A DNA stretch of 59,703 nt, from assembly GCA_017556145.1 (NCBI GenBank), contig JAFZCU010000229.1, forward strand, positions 1-59,703, read 5' to 3'. Source of the stretch: Prevotella sp. GTDB taxonomy: Bacteria > Bacteroidota > Bacteroidia > Bacteroidales > Bacteroidaceae. A model generated the notes under the pieces. It worked only from the letters and a program-made list of their open reading frames with translations, was not told the DNA's origin and did no database searches. The position numbers and the translations under genes were made by a program. Positions 45,351 to 53,527 of the stretch are shown piece by piece (the stretch's first letter is position 1; the number at the start of each line of letters is the position of its first letter).

Positions 45351-46834
45351 AAACAGTCGTAACAATCTTAGCAGCAATCATCATGATGAATTCGTGCAAC
45401 GGACAGACACGTACACCGGTGGTGCGACCTGCCACCCAGGCCAACCGATTCTACACGGGCGACCCGAAGGCGCTAAGCCACGAGGTCGACAGTTTCCTGG
45501 CGCTCCACAGAAAGAGCTCTCAGTTCGAGAACCTGGCTGCGGTGATTGTGCCGCATGCGGGCTATTACTATTCGGGCAACGTAGCGGCATCGGCCTATAT
45601 GACCATTAACCCCAAGAAACCATACAAGCGGATCTTCCTGTTAGGGCCGAGTCACCACGAGTGGCTCGACGGAGCATCAGTAAATACCGAGGCTGACTAC
45701 TATGCCACTCCGCTGGGCAACGTGAAAGTAGACCGCGAAACAGCGCTGAAACTATCAAACACATATGATGCAGCTCTGACGGATTCTGACCCTGTGTTTC
45801 TCTATTGTCCGGAGGCTCACGACCGCGAACACTGTCTCGAAGTCCAACTACCCTTCCTGCAGCAAAGGTTTGAAGACGTGCCCCCCATCGTACCCATCAT
45901 CATCTCCACCAACGACTTCCGAAAACTGAAGCGGATGGCAGAATTGCTGAAGCCGTATTTCAATGATGAGAATCTCTTTGTTATCAGCAGCGACTTCTCG
46001 CACTATCCCACCTACAACGATGCCTGCGAGGCAGACAGCTGCACAGGCAAGGCCATCGAAAGCGGCAACGTGGAGGAATTCATAGCCGCCATAGAAAAGA
46101 ACGCCCGCAGCGGAAAACCCAACTTAGCAACAAGTGCCTGCGGCCAGTTCGCCATCATCACCCTGATGCTGATGCTCGACAATCGTTATGAGGTGAAACA
46201 CCTGATGTACCAGAACTCCGGTGACATCAGCGACGACCATTCCCGGGTGGTAGGCTATCATGCCTTTGCCTTCCTCCGCAAGCAGTCATCCGACTTCACC
46301 CTCACCTCTGAGGACAAACGACTCCTGAAGGAGATTGCTCTCACCAGCATCCGCGACTCTTTGGAGAACAAACCGGCAGCCCCCTCTTCCATCCCACATC
46401 TTCCTGTTTCCCTGCAAAGCAAATGCGGCGCATTTGTCTCGTTGCACAAGCACGGCCGCCTGCGGGGATGCATCGGCCACTTCGGTGAGGATGTCCCCCT
46501 GCACAAGATCGTGGCGTCGATGGCGCGTGCCGCCGCCTTCGAAGACCCGCGTTTTCCACCCGTCACACGTGACGAACTCGACGACCTCGACATCGAGATC
46601 TCCGTACTTACCCCCATGCGGCGCATCCAGAGCCTCGACGAGTTTGAGCTCCACCATCATGGCATTTATATCCGCAAAGGCTACCGCAGCGGCACCTACC
46701 TGCCACAGGTTGCCGACGAGGTCAACTGGACCAAGGAGGAGTTTGTCAGCCATTGCGCTCAGGACAAGGCCGGCCTCGGCTGGGACGGTTGGCGCGATGC
46801 CGAGCTCTACGTCTACGAAGCAATCGTGTTTTGA
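45347..46834 (+). CDS. amrA/amrB-type: AmmeMemoRadiSam fusion: MEMO-like + AMMECR1 domains with lipoprotein signal (495 aa)
   Basis: Two components of the AmmeMemoRadiSam system in one chain. Residues ~30-312 are the MEMO domain (system protein B) with the metal-site residues kept: His70 in VPHAGYYYSG, His103 in LGPSHHEW and Cys265 in ATSACGQF, plus SSDFSHYPTY. Residues ~320-495 are the AMMECR1 domain (protein A) with its hallmark LRGCIGHF (372-379) and EDPRFPPVTRDELDDLDIEI. The chemistry of the system is not settled; MEMO proteins bind metal, and AMMECR1 has an invariant motif of unclear use. Unusually, the N-terminus MKTVVTILAAIIMMNSCNGQ looks like a lipoprotein signal (Cys17), which would put it in the periplasm. 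The gene overlaps the GH2 gene by 4 bp and the radical-SAM gene by 1 bp. Confidence 0.93.
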   Translation: MKTVVTILAAIIMMNSCNGQTRTPVVRPATQANRFYTGDPKALSHEVDSFLALHRKSSQFENLAAVIVPHAGYYYSGNVAASAYMTINPKKPYKRIFLLGPSHHEWLDGASVNTEADYYATPLGNVKVDRETALKLSNTYDAALTDSDPVFLYCPEAHDREHCLEVQLPFLQQRFEDVPPIVPIIISTNDFRKLKRMAELLKPYFNDENLFVISSDFSHYPTYNDACEADSCTGKAIESGNVEEFIAAIEKNARSGKPNLATSACGQFAIITLMLMLDNRYEVKHLMYQNSGDISDDHSRVVGYHAFAFLRKQSSDFTLTSEDKRLLKEIALTSIRDSLENKPAAPSSIPHLPVSLQSKCGAFVSLHKHGRLRGCIGHFGEDVPLHKIVASMARAAAFEDPRFPPVTRDELDDLDIEISVLTPMRRIQSLDEFELHHHGIYIRKGYRSGTYLPQVADEVNWTKEEFVSHCAQDKAGLGWDGWRDAELYVYEAIVF

Positions 46835-47703
46835 TGGAGTGCAGGTATTATCAGCGTCTTGATGATGGGAAGGTCGAGTGCCAACTCTGTCCGCACCATT
46901 GCCACATCGCCAAAGGCAAGACTGGCATCTGCCGCAGCCGCAGAAATCAAAGTGGCGTGCTTATCAGCGAGGTCTATGCCAAACCCTGTGCCCTCGCCAT
47001 CGACCCTATCGAGAAGAAGCCCCTCTACCATTTCCATCCCGGCACCACATGTCTCTCCCTCGCCTGTACGGGTTGCAATTTCCGCTGTCTGAACTGTCAG
47101 AACCACGATATCTCGCAGGCCGCACCTGCCGACACCGACCACTATAATCTCACCCCTGAGGCCGTTGTCGCCCTTTGTCAGAAGCACCATTGTCCTGGCA
47201 TCGCCTACACCTACACCGAACCCCTCACCTATCTCGAATACATCACCGACTGCGCCCGTCTAGCCCATGAGGCAAGACTCTGGAACATCCTCGTCACCGC
47301 AGGCTACGTCTGTCAGAAGCCATTACTAGACCTGTTGCCCTACCTCGATGCCGCCAACATCGACCTGAAATCCTTCAGCGATGCCATCTACAACCGAGTC
47401 AGCGGCGGCCATTTGCAACCCGTGCTCGACACCATTCTCGCTATGCGCGATGCCGGTGTGTGGATAGAGCTTACCAACCTCGTCATTCCAGATATTAACG
47501 ACGATATGGACATGATCCGCCAGATGTGCCGTTGGCTCACCAACCACCACCTTGCCGACGCCCCACTCCACTTCAGCCGCTTCTTCCCCCGCTACAAGCT
47601 CACCGACACGCCGCCTACCCCCCTCTCCACGCTCCGCGCTGCCCAGCGCATCGCCCAGGAGGAAGGTATCAGGCATGTATATCTGGGAAATGTTTATATT
47701 TAA
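46834..47703 (+). CDS. amrS: AmmeMemoRadiSam system radical SAM enzyme (289 aa)
   Basis: Cytoplasmic radical S-adenosylmethionine enzyme, the third part of the AmmeMemoRadiSam system; its substrate is not settled. The 4Fe-4S motif CNFRCLNC (Cys81, Cys85, Cys88) is present, and an N-terminal cluster of cysteines (CQLCPHHC at 16-23 and GICR at 31-34) marks this subfamily. The barrel continues with GIAYTYTEPLTYLEYITDCA, AANIDLKSFSDAIYNRVSGG and LTNLVIPDINDDMDMIRQMC. Start chosen at the ATG that overlaps the preceding stop codon (TGATG), which gives MECRYYQRLDDG; a longer frame from 46753 runs inside the fusion gene. It is the last gene of the operon and overlaps the convergent gene by 4 bp. Confidence 0.94.
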   Translation: MECRYYQRLDDGKVECQLCPHHCHIAKGKTGICRSRRNQSGVLISEVYAKPCALAIDPIEKKPLYHFHPGTTCLSLACTGCNFRCLNCQNHDISQAAPADTDHYNLTPEAVVALCQKHHCPGIAYTYTEPLTYLEYITDCARLAHEARLWNILVTAGYVCQKPLLDLLPYLDAANIDLKSFSDAIYNRVSGGHLQPVLDTILAMRDAGVWIELTNLVIPDINDDMDMIRQMCRWLTNHHLADAPLHFSRFFPRYKLTDTPPTPLSTLRAAQRIAQEEGIRHVYLGNVYI

Positions 47704-48299
47704 TCTTTGGGATTCTTGTTTGTGAATGTCTTGTTCCCCTTCTCGTCGAAGGTGACAGTGTAGACGTTGTCGAAAATTCCCTTTTCCATATTCTGCAGCA
47801 TCTTTTCACCAGGAGCCTCGCCATGGATGCCGGGCGTATCTCCTATGTAAATACCAGGAATGAGCTTCCTGTCGGCATTGTAAAGACCGTATGAATGGAT
47901 TACTTTATTGGTGTAATCAAACTTTTCTAAAGAAGCAAAACTTTCTTTATATTCATCTTTCACCGTGACTTTGCGGTAAAAGGTAAGCTTGACGGGAATC
48001 TTGGGGGCAGACTCCAAGCCGAACACGTTCTCAGAATTGACATCCTTATCTGTGAGTGGACCAAACGTTTGGGGTTGTTCTTCATTTACCTGATACACAA
48101 TTTCGATATTGAGATATTTCAACATGTCCGCTGTGTTGTCGAATTTGAAGTTTACATACGCATAAACCGGAGTGGTGGCAGAAGTGTTGTCAGTCGTGTC
48201 GGGCTTGCTGTCATCGTCGTCGTCACCGCAAGCGGTGAACACTGTGGTTGTCATTGCGCAGCAAAGGACGGCCGCGAGCGTCATCATAATCTTTTTCAT
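47700..48299 (-). CDS. Lipoprotein of unknown function with surface-export signal, 199 aa
   Basis: Not recognised. The signal MKKIMMTLAAVLCCAMTTTV + FTAC is followed by GDDDDDSKPD, a strong match to the acidic surface-lipoprotein export signal of Bacteroidota, so it should be outside the cell. After a Thr/Asp linker comes one beta-rich domain of ~150 residues (VYAYVNFKFDNTADMLKYLN, KIPVKLTFYRKVTVKDEYKE, NVYTVTFDEKGNKTF). No catalytic motif is seen. Its stop codon overlaps that of the radical-SAM gene (TTAA), so the two convergent genes share no spacer at all. It is probably transcribed alone. Confidence 0.8.
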   Translation of the reverse strand: MKKIMMTLAAVLCCAMTTTVFTACGDDDDDSKPDTTDNTSATTPVYAYVNFKFDNTADMLKYLNIEIVYQVNEEQPQTFGPLTDKDVNSENVFGLESAPKIPVKLTFYRKVTVKDEYKESFASLEKFDYTNKVIHSYGLYNADRKLIPGIYIGDTPGIHGEAPGEKMLQNMEKGIFDNVYTVTFDEKGNKTFTNKNPKD

Positions 48300-48400
48300 A
48301 CTTTTGTTTGTTTAATTGTTAATAAATTGGGATTACTATCCGTTCTATAGCTGTATTCAGTTTTGGATTTCCCCTTCGCGCTCTACTTGGATTTTCGCTG

Positions 48401-48408
48401 CAAATCTA
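48401..48408 (-). promoter_or_regulatory. -7 box of the 199-aa lipoprotein gene
   Basis: TAGATTTG followed by CAGC on the minus strand fits TAnnTTTG, about 100 nt before the ATG at 48299. No good -33 box. The rest of the 48300-48532 gap is AT-rich with nothing further I can support. Confidence 0.5.
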
Positions 48409-48532
48409 AATAAAATTTCTGAGATTATAAACCATTCGAGATGAAAATTTTCACAAATTACCAAAAAAAGTGAGAAATCAAGGACTAAAGCAGATAGCTT
48501 ATGTATGAAGTATGATGCCTGATTAAAATATA

Positions 48533-48563
48533 AGCGGCAGACTCCATTACAAAATCTGCCGCT
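48533..48563 (-). terminator. Hairpin terminator overlapping the end of the phosphatase gene
   Basis: AGCGGCAGA (48533-48541) and its exact complement (48555-48563). The stop codon (48547-48549) lies in the loop; on the minus strand TTATATTTTA follows the stem. Confidence 0.8.
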
Positions 48564-49011
48564 CTTTTAGTGTTTCCAACAGCGCCTGACAGCCTTCGAG
48601 GACGTCGCGCCAGGTGGCTTCGAAATTGCCGGTATACCAAGGGTCGGCCACTTCGCCAGGACGTGAGGTATAGTCCATCAACAAGCGGATCTTGCCATCG
48701 GGGTCGCCACCACTGATGCGGTTCATGTTGCGGATGTTCCATTCGTCCATGCCTATCAGCAGGTCGAAGCGATCATAGTCGCGGCTGGTCATCTGGCGGG
48801 CGCGTTTGCCCTTGCAGCCGATACCGTGCTCAGCCAGCTTCCGACGGGCGGGCGGATATACCTCGTTACCGATCTCCTCAGTCGAGGTAGCTGCCGACTC
48901 GATGTCGAACCCATCATCAAGCCCTGCCTTCCTGACAAGGTCCTTCATCACAAACTCCGCCATCGGACTGCGACAGATATTACCGTGACAGACGAAGAGT
49001 ATCCGTTTCAT
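48547..49011 (-). CDS. Low-molecular-weight protein-tyrosine phosphatase (154 aa)
   Basis: Cytoplasmic tyrosine phosphatase. The N-terminal active-site loop VCHGNICRSPMAEFV has Cys8 and Arg14 (CX5RS), and the general-acid aspartate is in VADPWYTGNF near residue 123. The size is normal for the family. Start taken at MKRILFVCHGNIC; the reading frame extends 15 codons upstream but the family begins here. It lies 16 bp downstream of the CE1-like esterase gene, so the two are likely one operon. In Bacteroidales such phosphatases often regulate polysaccharide export or other tyrosine-kinase targets; none is in this window. Confidence 0.95.
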   Translation of the reverse strand: MKRILFVCHGNICRSPMAEFVMKDLVRKAGLDDGFDIESAATSTEEIGNEVYPPARRKLAEHGIGCKGKRARQMTSRDYDRFDLLIGMDEWNIRNMNRISGGDPDGKIRLLMDYTSRPGEVADPWYTGNFEATWRDVLEGCQALLETLKERQIL

Positions 49012-49027
49012 CTTCAAGCCACAAGTA

Positions 49028-50797
49028 TTACTGGATGATGGTCTTATGTCCGTCAATGATATACATGCCAGGCTTCAACTGATCGGCCTCCACACGCCGA
49101 CCACTCAGATCATAAACCTGAGAAACAGGCATTTGCTGGCACTCGGTGACCTGGTGGATACCCGTCTCGAGGAAATCCTTCACCTGAATACTGGCCTGTG
49201 CCAGCACAAAATCAGAATTACGAGCAGCATCGGTGTAGAAGACAACGACATAATCACCCGTTTCTGCTATTTCAAACTCGAAGGTCTGCAGACTCACAGC
49301 AGAGAAAATATTACTGGTTTTGCCACCGATGTTAACGGTTGGTGTATATGTCTGAGAGGCCACTTCCTGACCATCGGGCTTCTCGATAGCAATAGTGACG
49401 GGGGTGAAATCAGGCTGATTCCAGTTGCACACCTTATACTTGACGGCATAATGCCCAGTGTGCAACGTCAGGCTTGAGCGGGCTGCCGGATCGCCAAATT
49501 TGGCCCAGGCATCCTTATCGTTGCCCGTGTTGTTCTGAATGAGCAGGCCGTATTCAAAGCCCTTCGTGGAACCAGTAAAGCGTAACAGACGGGGACCGCC
49601 GGTGTTGGGGAGGCCACCGCCCACACGCTTCATTGAGCCATTTGACACATACCAGTTCTGCGGCACAATGCCCTCCGTATTAAAACGTGCAGAGAGACCG
49701 TGTGCCCCTTGTATCGAAACATAATTGACCAAGCATGTGGTCTCGCCCGTCTTGCCCTTGTCATCGGTCACCTCCACGCGCAAGTTGTGTTTGCCGGCTA
49801 CAGGGGCTGTTAGCGTAGCCTGGTATGGAGCCTCTGTCTTCGTGTCAATCAGCGTCGCACCGTCATAGAAATCAACCTTCACGATTTCACCATTGGTGGC
49901 TTTGGCGGTGGCTTCAAGGGTGATGTCGGGGAATATGACTTCTTCTTTCGGTGCCAGACAGAGATGTGTGGTTTCGCCAGTAGGCACGGTGATGCGCGCT
50001 GTGGGCTGATTGAGCGAGAAGCGCTTGCAGAAGTTCCAGATGAGGTGGCGGTTCAGGTCCATGGGGTAGTGGCCGCCGTTGTTATAGGAGTAGAGCCACA
50101 CCTCGCCGCCGTTGGGCCCGCCCGTCCATTTCTCAAGGTCGCCGTTGTACCAGCTGCTGCTGATGGTCTTGTAGTTGGTGGTCTTGCTGTAGGCGGTGTG
50201 CTTGTCATGCTTGGCATAGTTTTCGATATAGGCATGAATGCCATATTGCTCGTAGTTGAACACATCGTCGGCGTAGGCGATGCACTCGAGCAAGTTGACG
50301 GGTTTCTTACAGTTGTTCCAAGGCTGTTCGGAGAACTGGATGCCGCTTGTAGGCGCAAAGGCAGCAATCTTATCCTGCATCTTGCTGATGCAATGGTGGA
50401 TGAGCATAGAGCCCATCGAGAAGCCCGACCAATACACGCGATCCTTATCAATATCGAAACGGGAGGCCATCTCGTCGATGGTCTTGATGACGAAGTTCTG
50501 GTCCTTCGTACCACCAGTCTCCCACGTGGTGCCTTCGCTGCGCAGGTAGGTGATGACGAACTTGGCGGTGTCGATCATCTCATACATCTTGTCGGCGCCA
50601 TATTGGTATTCGGGGTCTTGGTTCATACCGTGGGTGACGATGAAGAGGGGCGATTTGGCGGGAAAGGTGTTAGGGGTAAAGACCACCATACTGCGTTGCT
50701 TTCCGTTAACGTCGATTTTGATTTCCTGTTTCTTGTAGGCAGAGGTTTGCAACACGAGAAGCAGGATGAGGAACAGAGGTAGTAATGAACGTTTCAT
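49028..50797 (-). CDS. CE1-like esterase with Ig-like and carbohydrate-binding-type domains (589 aa)
   Basis: Exported ester hydrolase, perhaps acetyl- or feruloyl-esterase of plant polysaccharides. The signal MKRSLLPLFLILLLVLQTSA leads into a CE1/PHB-depolymerase-like domain (~25-280): FIVTHGMNQDPEYQYG (oxyanion region), YWSGFSMGSMLIHHC with nucleophile Ser127, and NNGGHYPMDLNRHLIWNFCK with the catalytic His. An Ig-like domain (~285-375, DITLEATAKATNGEIVKVDF), a jelly-roll module (~380-545, LRFTGSTKGFEYGLLIQNNT) and the short secretion tail (SQVYDLSGRRVEADQLKPGM + YII) follow. Start set at MKRSLLP rather than 12 codons upstream. Upstream are a terminator and tRNA-Met; no clear promoter of its own is seen. 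Confidence 0.85.
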   Translation of the reverse strand: MKRSLLPLFLILLLVLQTSAYKKQEIKIDVNGKQRSMVVFTPNTFPAKSPLFIVTHGMNQDPEYQYGADKMYEMIDTAKFVITYLRSEGTTWETGGTKDQNFVIKTIDEMASRFDIDKDRVYWSGFSMGSMLIHHCISKMQDKIAAFAPTSGIQFSEQPWNNCKKPVNLLECIAYADDVFNYEQYGIHAYIENYAKHDKHTAYSKTTNYKTISSSWYNGDLEKWTGGPNGGEVWLYSYNNGGHYPMDLNRHLIWNFCKRFSLNQPTARITVPTGETTHLCLAPKEEVIFPDITLEATAKATNGEIVKVDFYDGATLIDTKTEAPYQATLTAPVAGKHNLRVEVTDDKGKTGETTCLVNYVSIQGAHGLSARFNTEGIVPQNWYVSNGSMKRVGGGLPNTGGPRLLRFTGSTKGFEYGLLIQNNTGNDKDAWAKFGDPAARSSLTLHTGHYAVKYKVCNWNQPDFTPVTIAIEKPDGQEVASQTYTPTVNIGGKTSNIFSAVSLQTFEFEIAETGDYVVVFYTDAARNSDFVLAQASIQVKDFLETGIHQVTECQQMPVSQVYDLSGRRVEADQLKPGMYIIDGHKTIIQ

Positions 50798-50825
50798 TTT
50801 GTTTTGTTTAAAGTATCTTATAAAA

Positions 50826-50859
50826 ATCAGCAAGCTGCGTGGATTTGCGGCCTGCTGAT
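50826..50859 (-). terminator. Hairpin terminator behind tRNA-Met
   Basis: ATCAGCA (50826-50832) pairs with TGCTGAT (50853-50859), with an extra GC/GC pair inside. On the minus strand it is followed by TTTTTA, as expected after a tRNA gene. Confidence 0.7.
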
Positions 50860-50864
50860 GCTTT

Positions 50865-50941
50865 TGGTAGCGGGAGCCGGGATTGAACCGGCGACCTCAT
50901 GATTATGAATCATGCGCTCTAACCAGCTGAGCTATCCCGCC
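50865..50941 (-). tRNA. tRNA-Met (anticodon CAT), probably elongator
   Basis: A complete cloverleaf on the minus strand, with the acceptor stem GGCGGGA/TCCCGCT, D-arm AGCTCAGCTGGTTAGAGC, anticodon stem CATGA/TCATG around the loop TTCATAA, T-arm GCCGGTTCAATCCCGGC and an encoded CCA. The anticodon stem lacks the GGG/CCC pairs of initiator tRNA, so it is elongator Met. A tRNA-Ile with lysidine-modified CAT is the alternative; the CATGA/TCATG stem makes Met more likely. Confidence 0.93.
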
Positions 50942-50963
50942 ATCATCTTTTGTTAAGCGGGTG

Positions 50964-50994
50964 CAAAGGTACTACTTTTTTGGAAACTACCAAA
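50964..50994 (-). promoter_or_regulatory. Promoter of tRNA-Met
   Basis: On the minus strand TTTG (50991-50994), 19-nt spacer, TACCTTTG (50964-50971): a perfect Bacteroidota promoter, 22 nt before the tRNA 5' end. Confidence 0.85.
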
Positions 50995-51011
50995 ATTTTT
51001 CAGGAAAATAT

Positions 51012-51042
51012 TTTGTGATTCGATATTTTTTCCGTAATTTTG
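51012..51042 (+). promoter_or_regulatory. Promoter of the START-like gene
   Basis: TTTG (51012-51015), 19-nt spacer, TAATTTTG (51035-51042): a perfect consensus pair, back to back with the tRNA promoter. The leader to the ATG at 51078 is about 30 nt. Confidence 0.85.
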
Positions 51043-51077
51043 TAGCGGTGATTAACAATAACCAACTCCTAAAGCGT

Positions 51078-51473
51078 ATGGGAAAGCAGAAAATTGACAT
51101 TGAATACCCCCTGACAACATCGTCGCCCAACATTATCTGGGAGCAAATCAGCAGTGCGCACGGCCTAGAGCGCTGGCTGGCAGACCATGTAACCGAAGAA
51201 GAAGGTGTATTCACCTTCACCTGGGGGGAGCCTTGGACGGAACAGGATGTGCGCCGGGCGCAACTGATAGAATATGTGAAACACGACCACATCCGCCTGC
51301 AATGGGAAGAGGAGGACGATGACACCTATTGGGAGATGCGTATCGAGAAGAGTCCACTGACAAACCATCTGAACCTGCTGATTACCGACTTTGCGGAGGA
51401 CGATGATGCCGATGGTCTGAAGATTCTCTGGGAGAGCAATCTCGACAGGCTCCACCGCGCCAGCGGACTGTGA
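51078..51473 (+). CDS. START-like (AHSA1-type) domain protein, 131 aa
   Basis: Small cytoplasmic protein with a Bet v1/START-like fold, of the kind conserved in Bacteroidales; its ligand and role are not known. It begins MGKQKIDIEYPLTTSSPNII, the usual strand plus helix, then HGLERWLADHVTEEEGVFTF, EYVKHDHIRLQWEEEDDDTY and NHLNLLITDFAEDDDADGLK, then a last helix (WESNLDRLHRASGL). This start lies behind a perfect promoter; an in-frame ATG at 50961 lies upstream of it and is rejected. It is transcribed away from tRNA-Met, and a palindromic element separates it from the permease gene. Confidence 0.88.
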   Translation: MGKQKIDIEYPLTTSSPNIIWEQISSAHGLERWLADHVTEEEGVFTFTWGEPWTEQDVRRAQLIEYVKHDHIRLQWEEEDDDTYWEMRIEKSPLTNHLNLLITDFAEDDDADGLKILWESNLDRLHRASGL

Positions 51474-51479
51474 TTCATG

Positions 51480-51595
51480 AAACTACGAATTTCGCGGATT
51501 ACACTAATTATATGCACTGACAACCACAATTCTTTCTTATGAATTGAGGTGATTTAACTAATTATAATTCGTAAAATTCGTGTAATTCGTTGTTT
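51480..51595. repeat. Large imperfect palindrome, same family as 29288-29333
   Basis: Left arm 51480-51512 and right arm 51562-51595 are complementary at about 26 of 34 positions, with a loop of about 50 nt. Each arm has three direct ACGAATT-like units (on the right strand ATAATTCG, TAAAATTCG, TGTAATTCG), the same design as the CACAGATT units of the other element. The right arm ends directly before the -7 box of the permease gene. Confidence 0.7.
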
Positions 51596-51600
51596 TTTTA

Positions 51601-51608
51601 TACCTTTG
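51601..51608 (+). promoter_or_regulatory. -7 box of the LptF/G-RibBA operon
   Basis: TACCTTTG followed by CAC, exact match, with TTCG about 19 nt upstream. It ends 10 nt before the ATG at 51619, so the leader is very short. Confidence 0.7.
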
Positions 51609-51618
51609 CACGCTGATT

Positions 51619-53514
51619 ATGTTCCGAATCAAGAAATTAGACATATTCATCGTCAAGCAGTTCGGACTGCTATTTATAGGCACTTTCTTCATCTGCCAAT
51701 TTGTGCTGATGATGCAGTTCTTATGGCGATACGTCGACGAACTCATCGGAAAAGGTCTGTCGCTTGAGATTATGGCGCAGTTCTTCTGGTACATGGGGCT
51801 GATGCTCATTCCGCAGGCCCTGCCGCTGGCTATTCTGCTATCTTCGCTCATCACATTCGGTAATCTGGGCGAAAGTTCGGAGCTGACAGCCATCAAGGCA
51901 GCGGGTGTCTCGCTGATGCAGGCCTTCCGGCCGCTGATCTTTATTGTCATCCTCATAGCGGGTGTTTCGTTCTATTTCCAGAACGTCGTGGCGCCGATGG
52001 CCAACCAATCATTCTACCGGCTACTATTAGGCGTGAAGCAGAAGAGTCCTGAGGTGGAAATCCCAGAGGGCATCTTCTACGATGGTATTCAGGGCAGCAA
52101 CATCTATGTACAGAAGAAGGACCTGAAGACGGGCATGCTCTATGGTGTGATGATCTACCGGCAGTCGGGCAGTTACGAGGACCAGGCGATTATCCTGGCC
52201 GACTCGGGCATGATGCAGTCGACGGCTGAAAAAAAGCACCTCGTGCTGAACCTGTTTAGCGGCGAATGGTTTGAGAACATGCGTTCGCAGGACCTGGGCA
52301 ACAGTGCCGCCGTGCCTTACCGTCGAGAGACATTCTCAACAAAACGCATCGTGCTCGACTTCGACGGCGACTTCAACCTAGCCGATCTGGCCGACATCTC
52401 CGGCGACGCCCGTGCCAAGAGTTTGGGCAAGATCCTGCATGACATGGACTCGATCAGGGAATTTAACGACAGCGTAGGCCATGCCTACTACCGCGAAGCC
52501 CAGCGCTATACCTACCGGCACCCCGAGCTCTCGAACAACGACTCGTTGAAGGTGCTCAGGGAAGTGAAGAGCGGGAAGGTGAACTTCGACTCGGTGTTTG
52601 CAAAGCTGAGCAACCGCCAAAAGCAAGAGGCGGTGACCGATGCCATGAACAGCATACGTATATCGATGACCGACATGGAATATAAAGGTGAATACACCCA
52701 ATACCTGCACCGCAGGATGCGAACCCACCAGATTGAGGCCATCGGCAAGTTTACGCTAGCACTATCGTGTATCATCTTCTTCTTTATCGGTGCGCCACTG
52801 GGTGCCATCATCCGCAAAGGTGGTCTTGGTGTGCCCGTCATCGTATCGGTGCTGGTGTTCATCGTCTACTTCATCTTTGAGAACTCGGGCATGAAGATGG
52901 CACGTGACGACCAGTGGACGGTGTGGTTCGGCAAGCTCATCTCTACCGCCGTACTCACGCCGATAGCCGTGTTCTTCACCTATAAGGCCAACAACGACTC
53001 AGTGGTGTTCAACCTTGACCTCTATAAGAACCTGGCGATGAAGGCGCTGGGTCTGCGCTCGAAACGACACATCTTCCGCAAGGAGGTAATCATTGAAGAT
53101 CCGAAGTATCAGGAGGATGCCGAGAAGCTGCTGAGCCTGAACCAAGACATCTACCGTTATACCCACGAGCACAAGCTGCTCCACTGGCCCAGTCCCATTA
53201 TGGTATTCTTCCATGCTGGCGACGACCAGGAGATGGAAACCATCAGCGACCGGTTGGAGGAGGTGATTGATGACTTGGGCTACACGAAGGACAAGATCAT
53301 CCTGTCGGAACTGAACAACTACCCCATACTGGCGACAACCGCCCACACGCGGCCCTTCCGGAAGAAGTGGCTCAACATCATCGCCGGACTGATAATCCCG
53401 CTGGGTATCTTCTTCTATATCCGCATGCTGCGCTTCAGGATGCGGCTCTATCGCGACCTCCGCACCATCCGACACACCAGCGACCACATTGTGGAGCGTA
53501 TTAATAATATGTAA
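51619..53514 (+). CDS. lptG: LptF/LptG-family permease (YjgP/YjgQ), 631 aa
   Basis: Inner-membrane part of the lipopolysaccharide exporter LptB2FG. The N-terminus has the family start [20 protein letters not shown] with spans at ~13-35, ~58-80 ([20 protein letters not shown]) and ~98-120, then the periplasmic beta-jellyroll domain (~130-370), and further spans at ~385-440 ([20 protein letters not shown]). The typical length is ~360 aa; the extra ~170 residues at the C-terminus (~455-631) end in another membrane hairpin ([20 protein letters not shown]) and are a common variation in Bacteroidales. Whether it is F or G cannot be told from sequence alone. First gene of a probable operon with RibBA and the two genes after it. 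Confidence 0.92.
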   Translation: MFRIKKLDIFIVKQFGLLFIGTFFICQFVLMMQFLWRYVDELIGKGLSLEIMAQFFWYMGLMLIPQALPLAILLSSLITFGNLGESSELTAIKAAGVSLMQAFRPLIFIVILIAGVSFYFQNVVAPMANQSFYRLLLGVKQKSPEVEIPEGIFYDGIQGSNIYVQKKDLKTGMLYGVMIYRQSGSYEDQAIILADSGMMQSTAEKKHLVLNLFSGEWFENMRSQDLGNSAAVPYRRETFSTKRIVLDFDGDFNLADLADISGDARAKSLGKILHDMDSIREFNDSVGHAYYREAQRYTYRHPELSNNDSLKVLREVKSGKVNFDSVFAKLSNRQKQEAVTDAMNSIRISMTDMEYKGEYTQYLHRRMRTHQIEAIGKFTLALSCIIFFFIGAPLGAIIRKGGLGVPVIVSVLVFIVYFIFENSGMKMARDDQWTVWFGKLISTAVLTPIAVFFTYKANNDSVVFNLDLYKNLAMKALGLRSKRHIFRKEVIIEDPKYQEDAEKLLSLNQDIYRYTHEHKLLHWPSPIMVFFHAGDDQEMETISDRLEEVIDDLGYTKDKIILSELNNYPILATTAHTRPFRKKWLNIIAGLIIPLGIFFYIRMLRFRMRLYRDLRTIRHTSDHIVERINNM

Positions 53515-53527
53515 ACATTACTTATAT

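Noticed and set aside
46753-46833. Longer start for the radical-SAM gene
   Set aside because: The extra codons are out-of-frame sequence of the AMMECR1 domain; the TGATG junction is the natural start.
50865-50941. Initiator tRNA-fMet
   Set aside because: The anticodon stem lacks the three G-C pairs of initiators.
50961-51077. Longer start for the START-like gene
   Set aside because: It lies upstream of a perfect promoter and is aromatic, low-complexity AT-rich translation.
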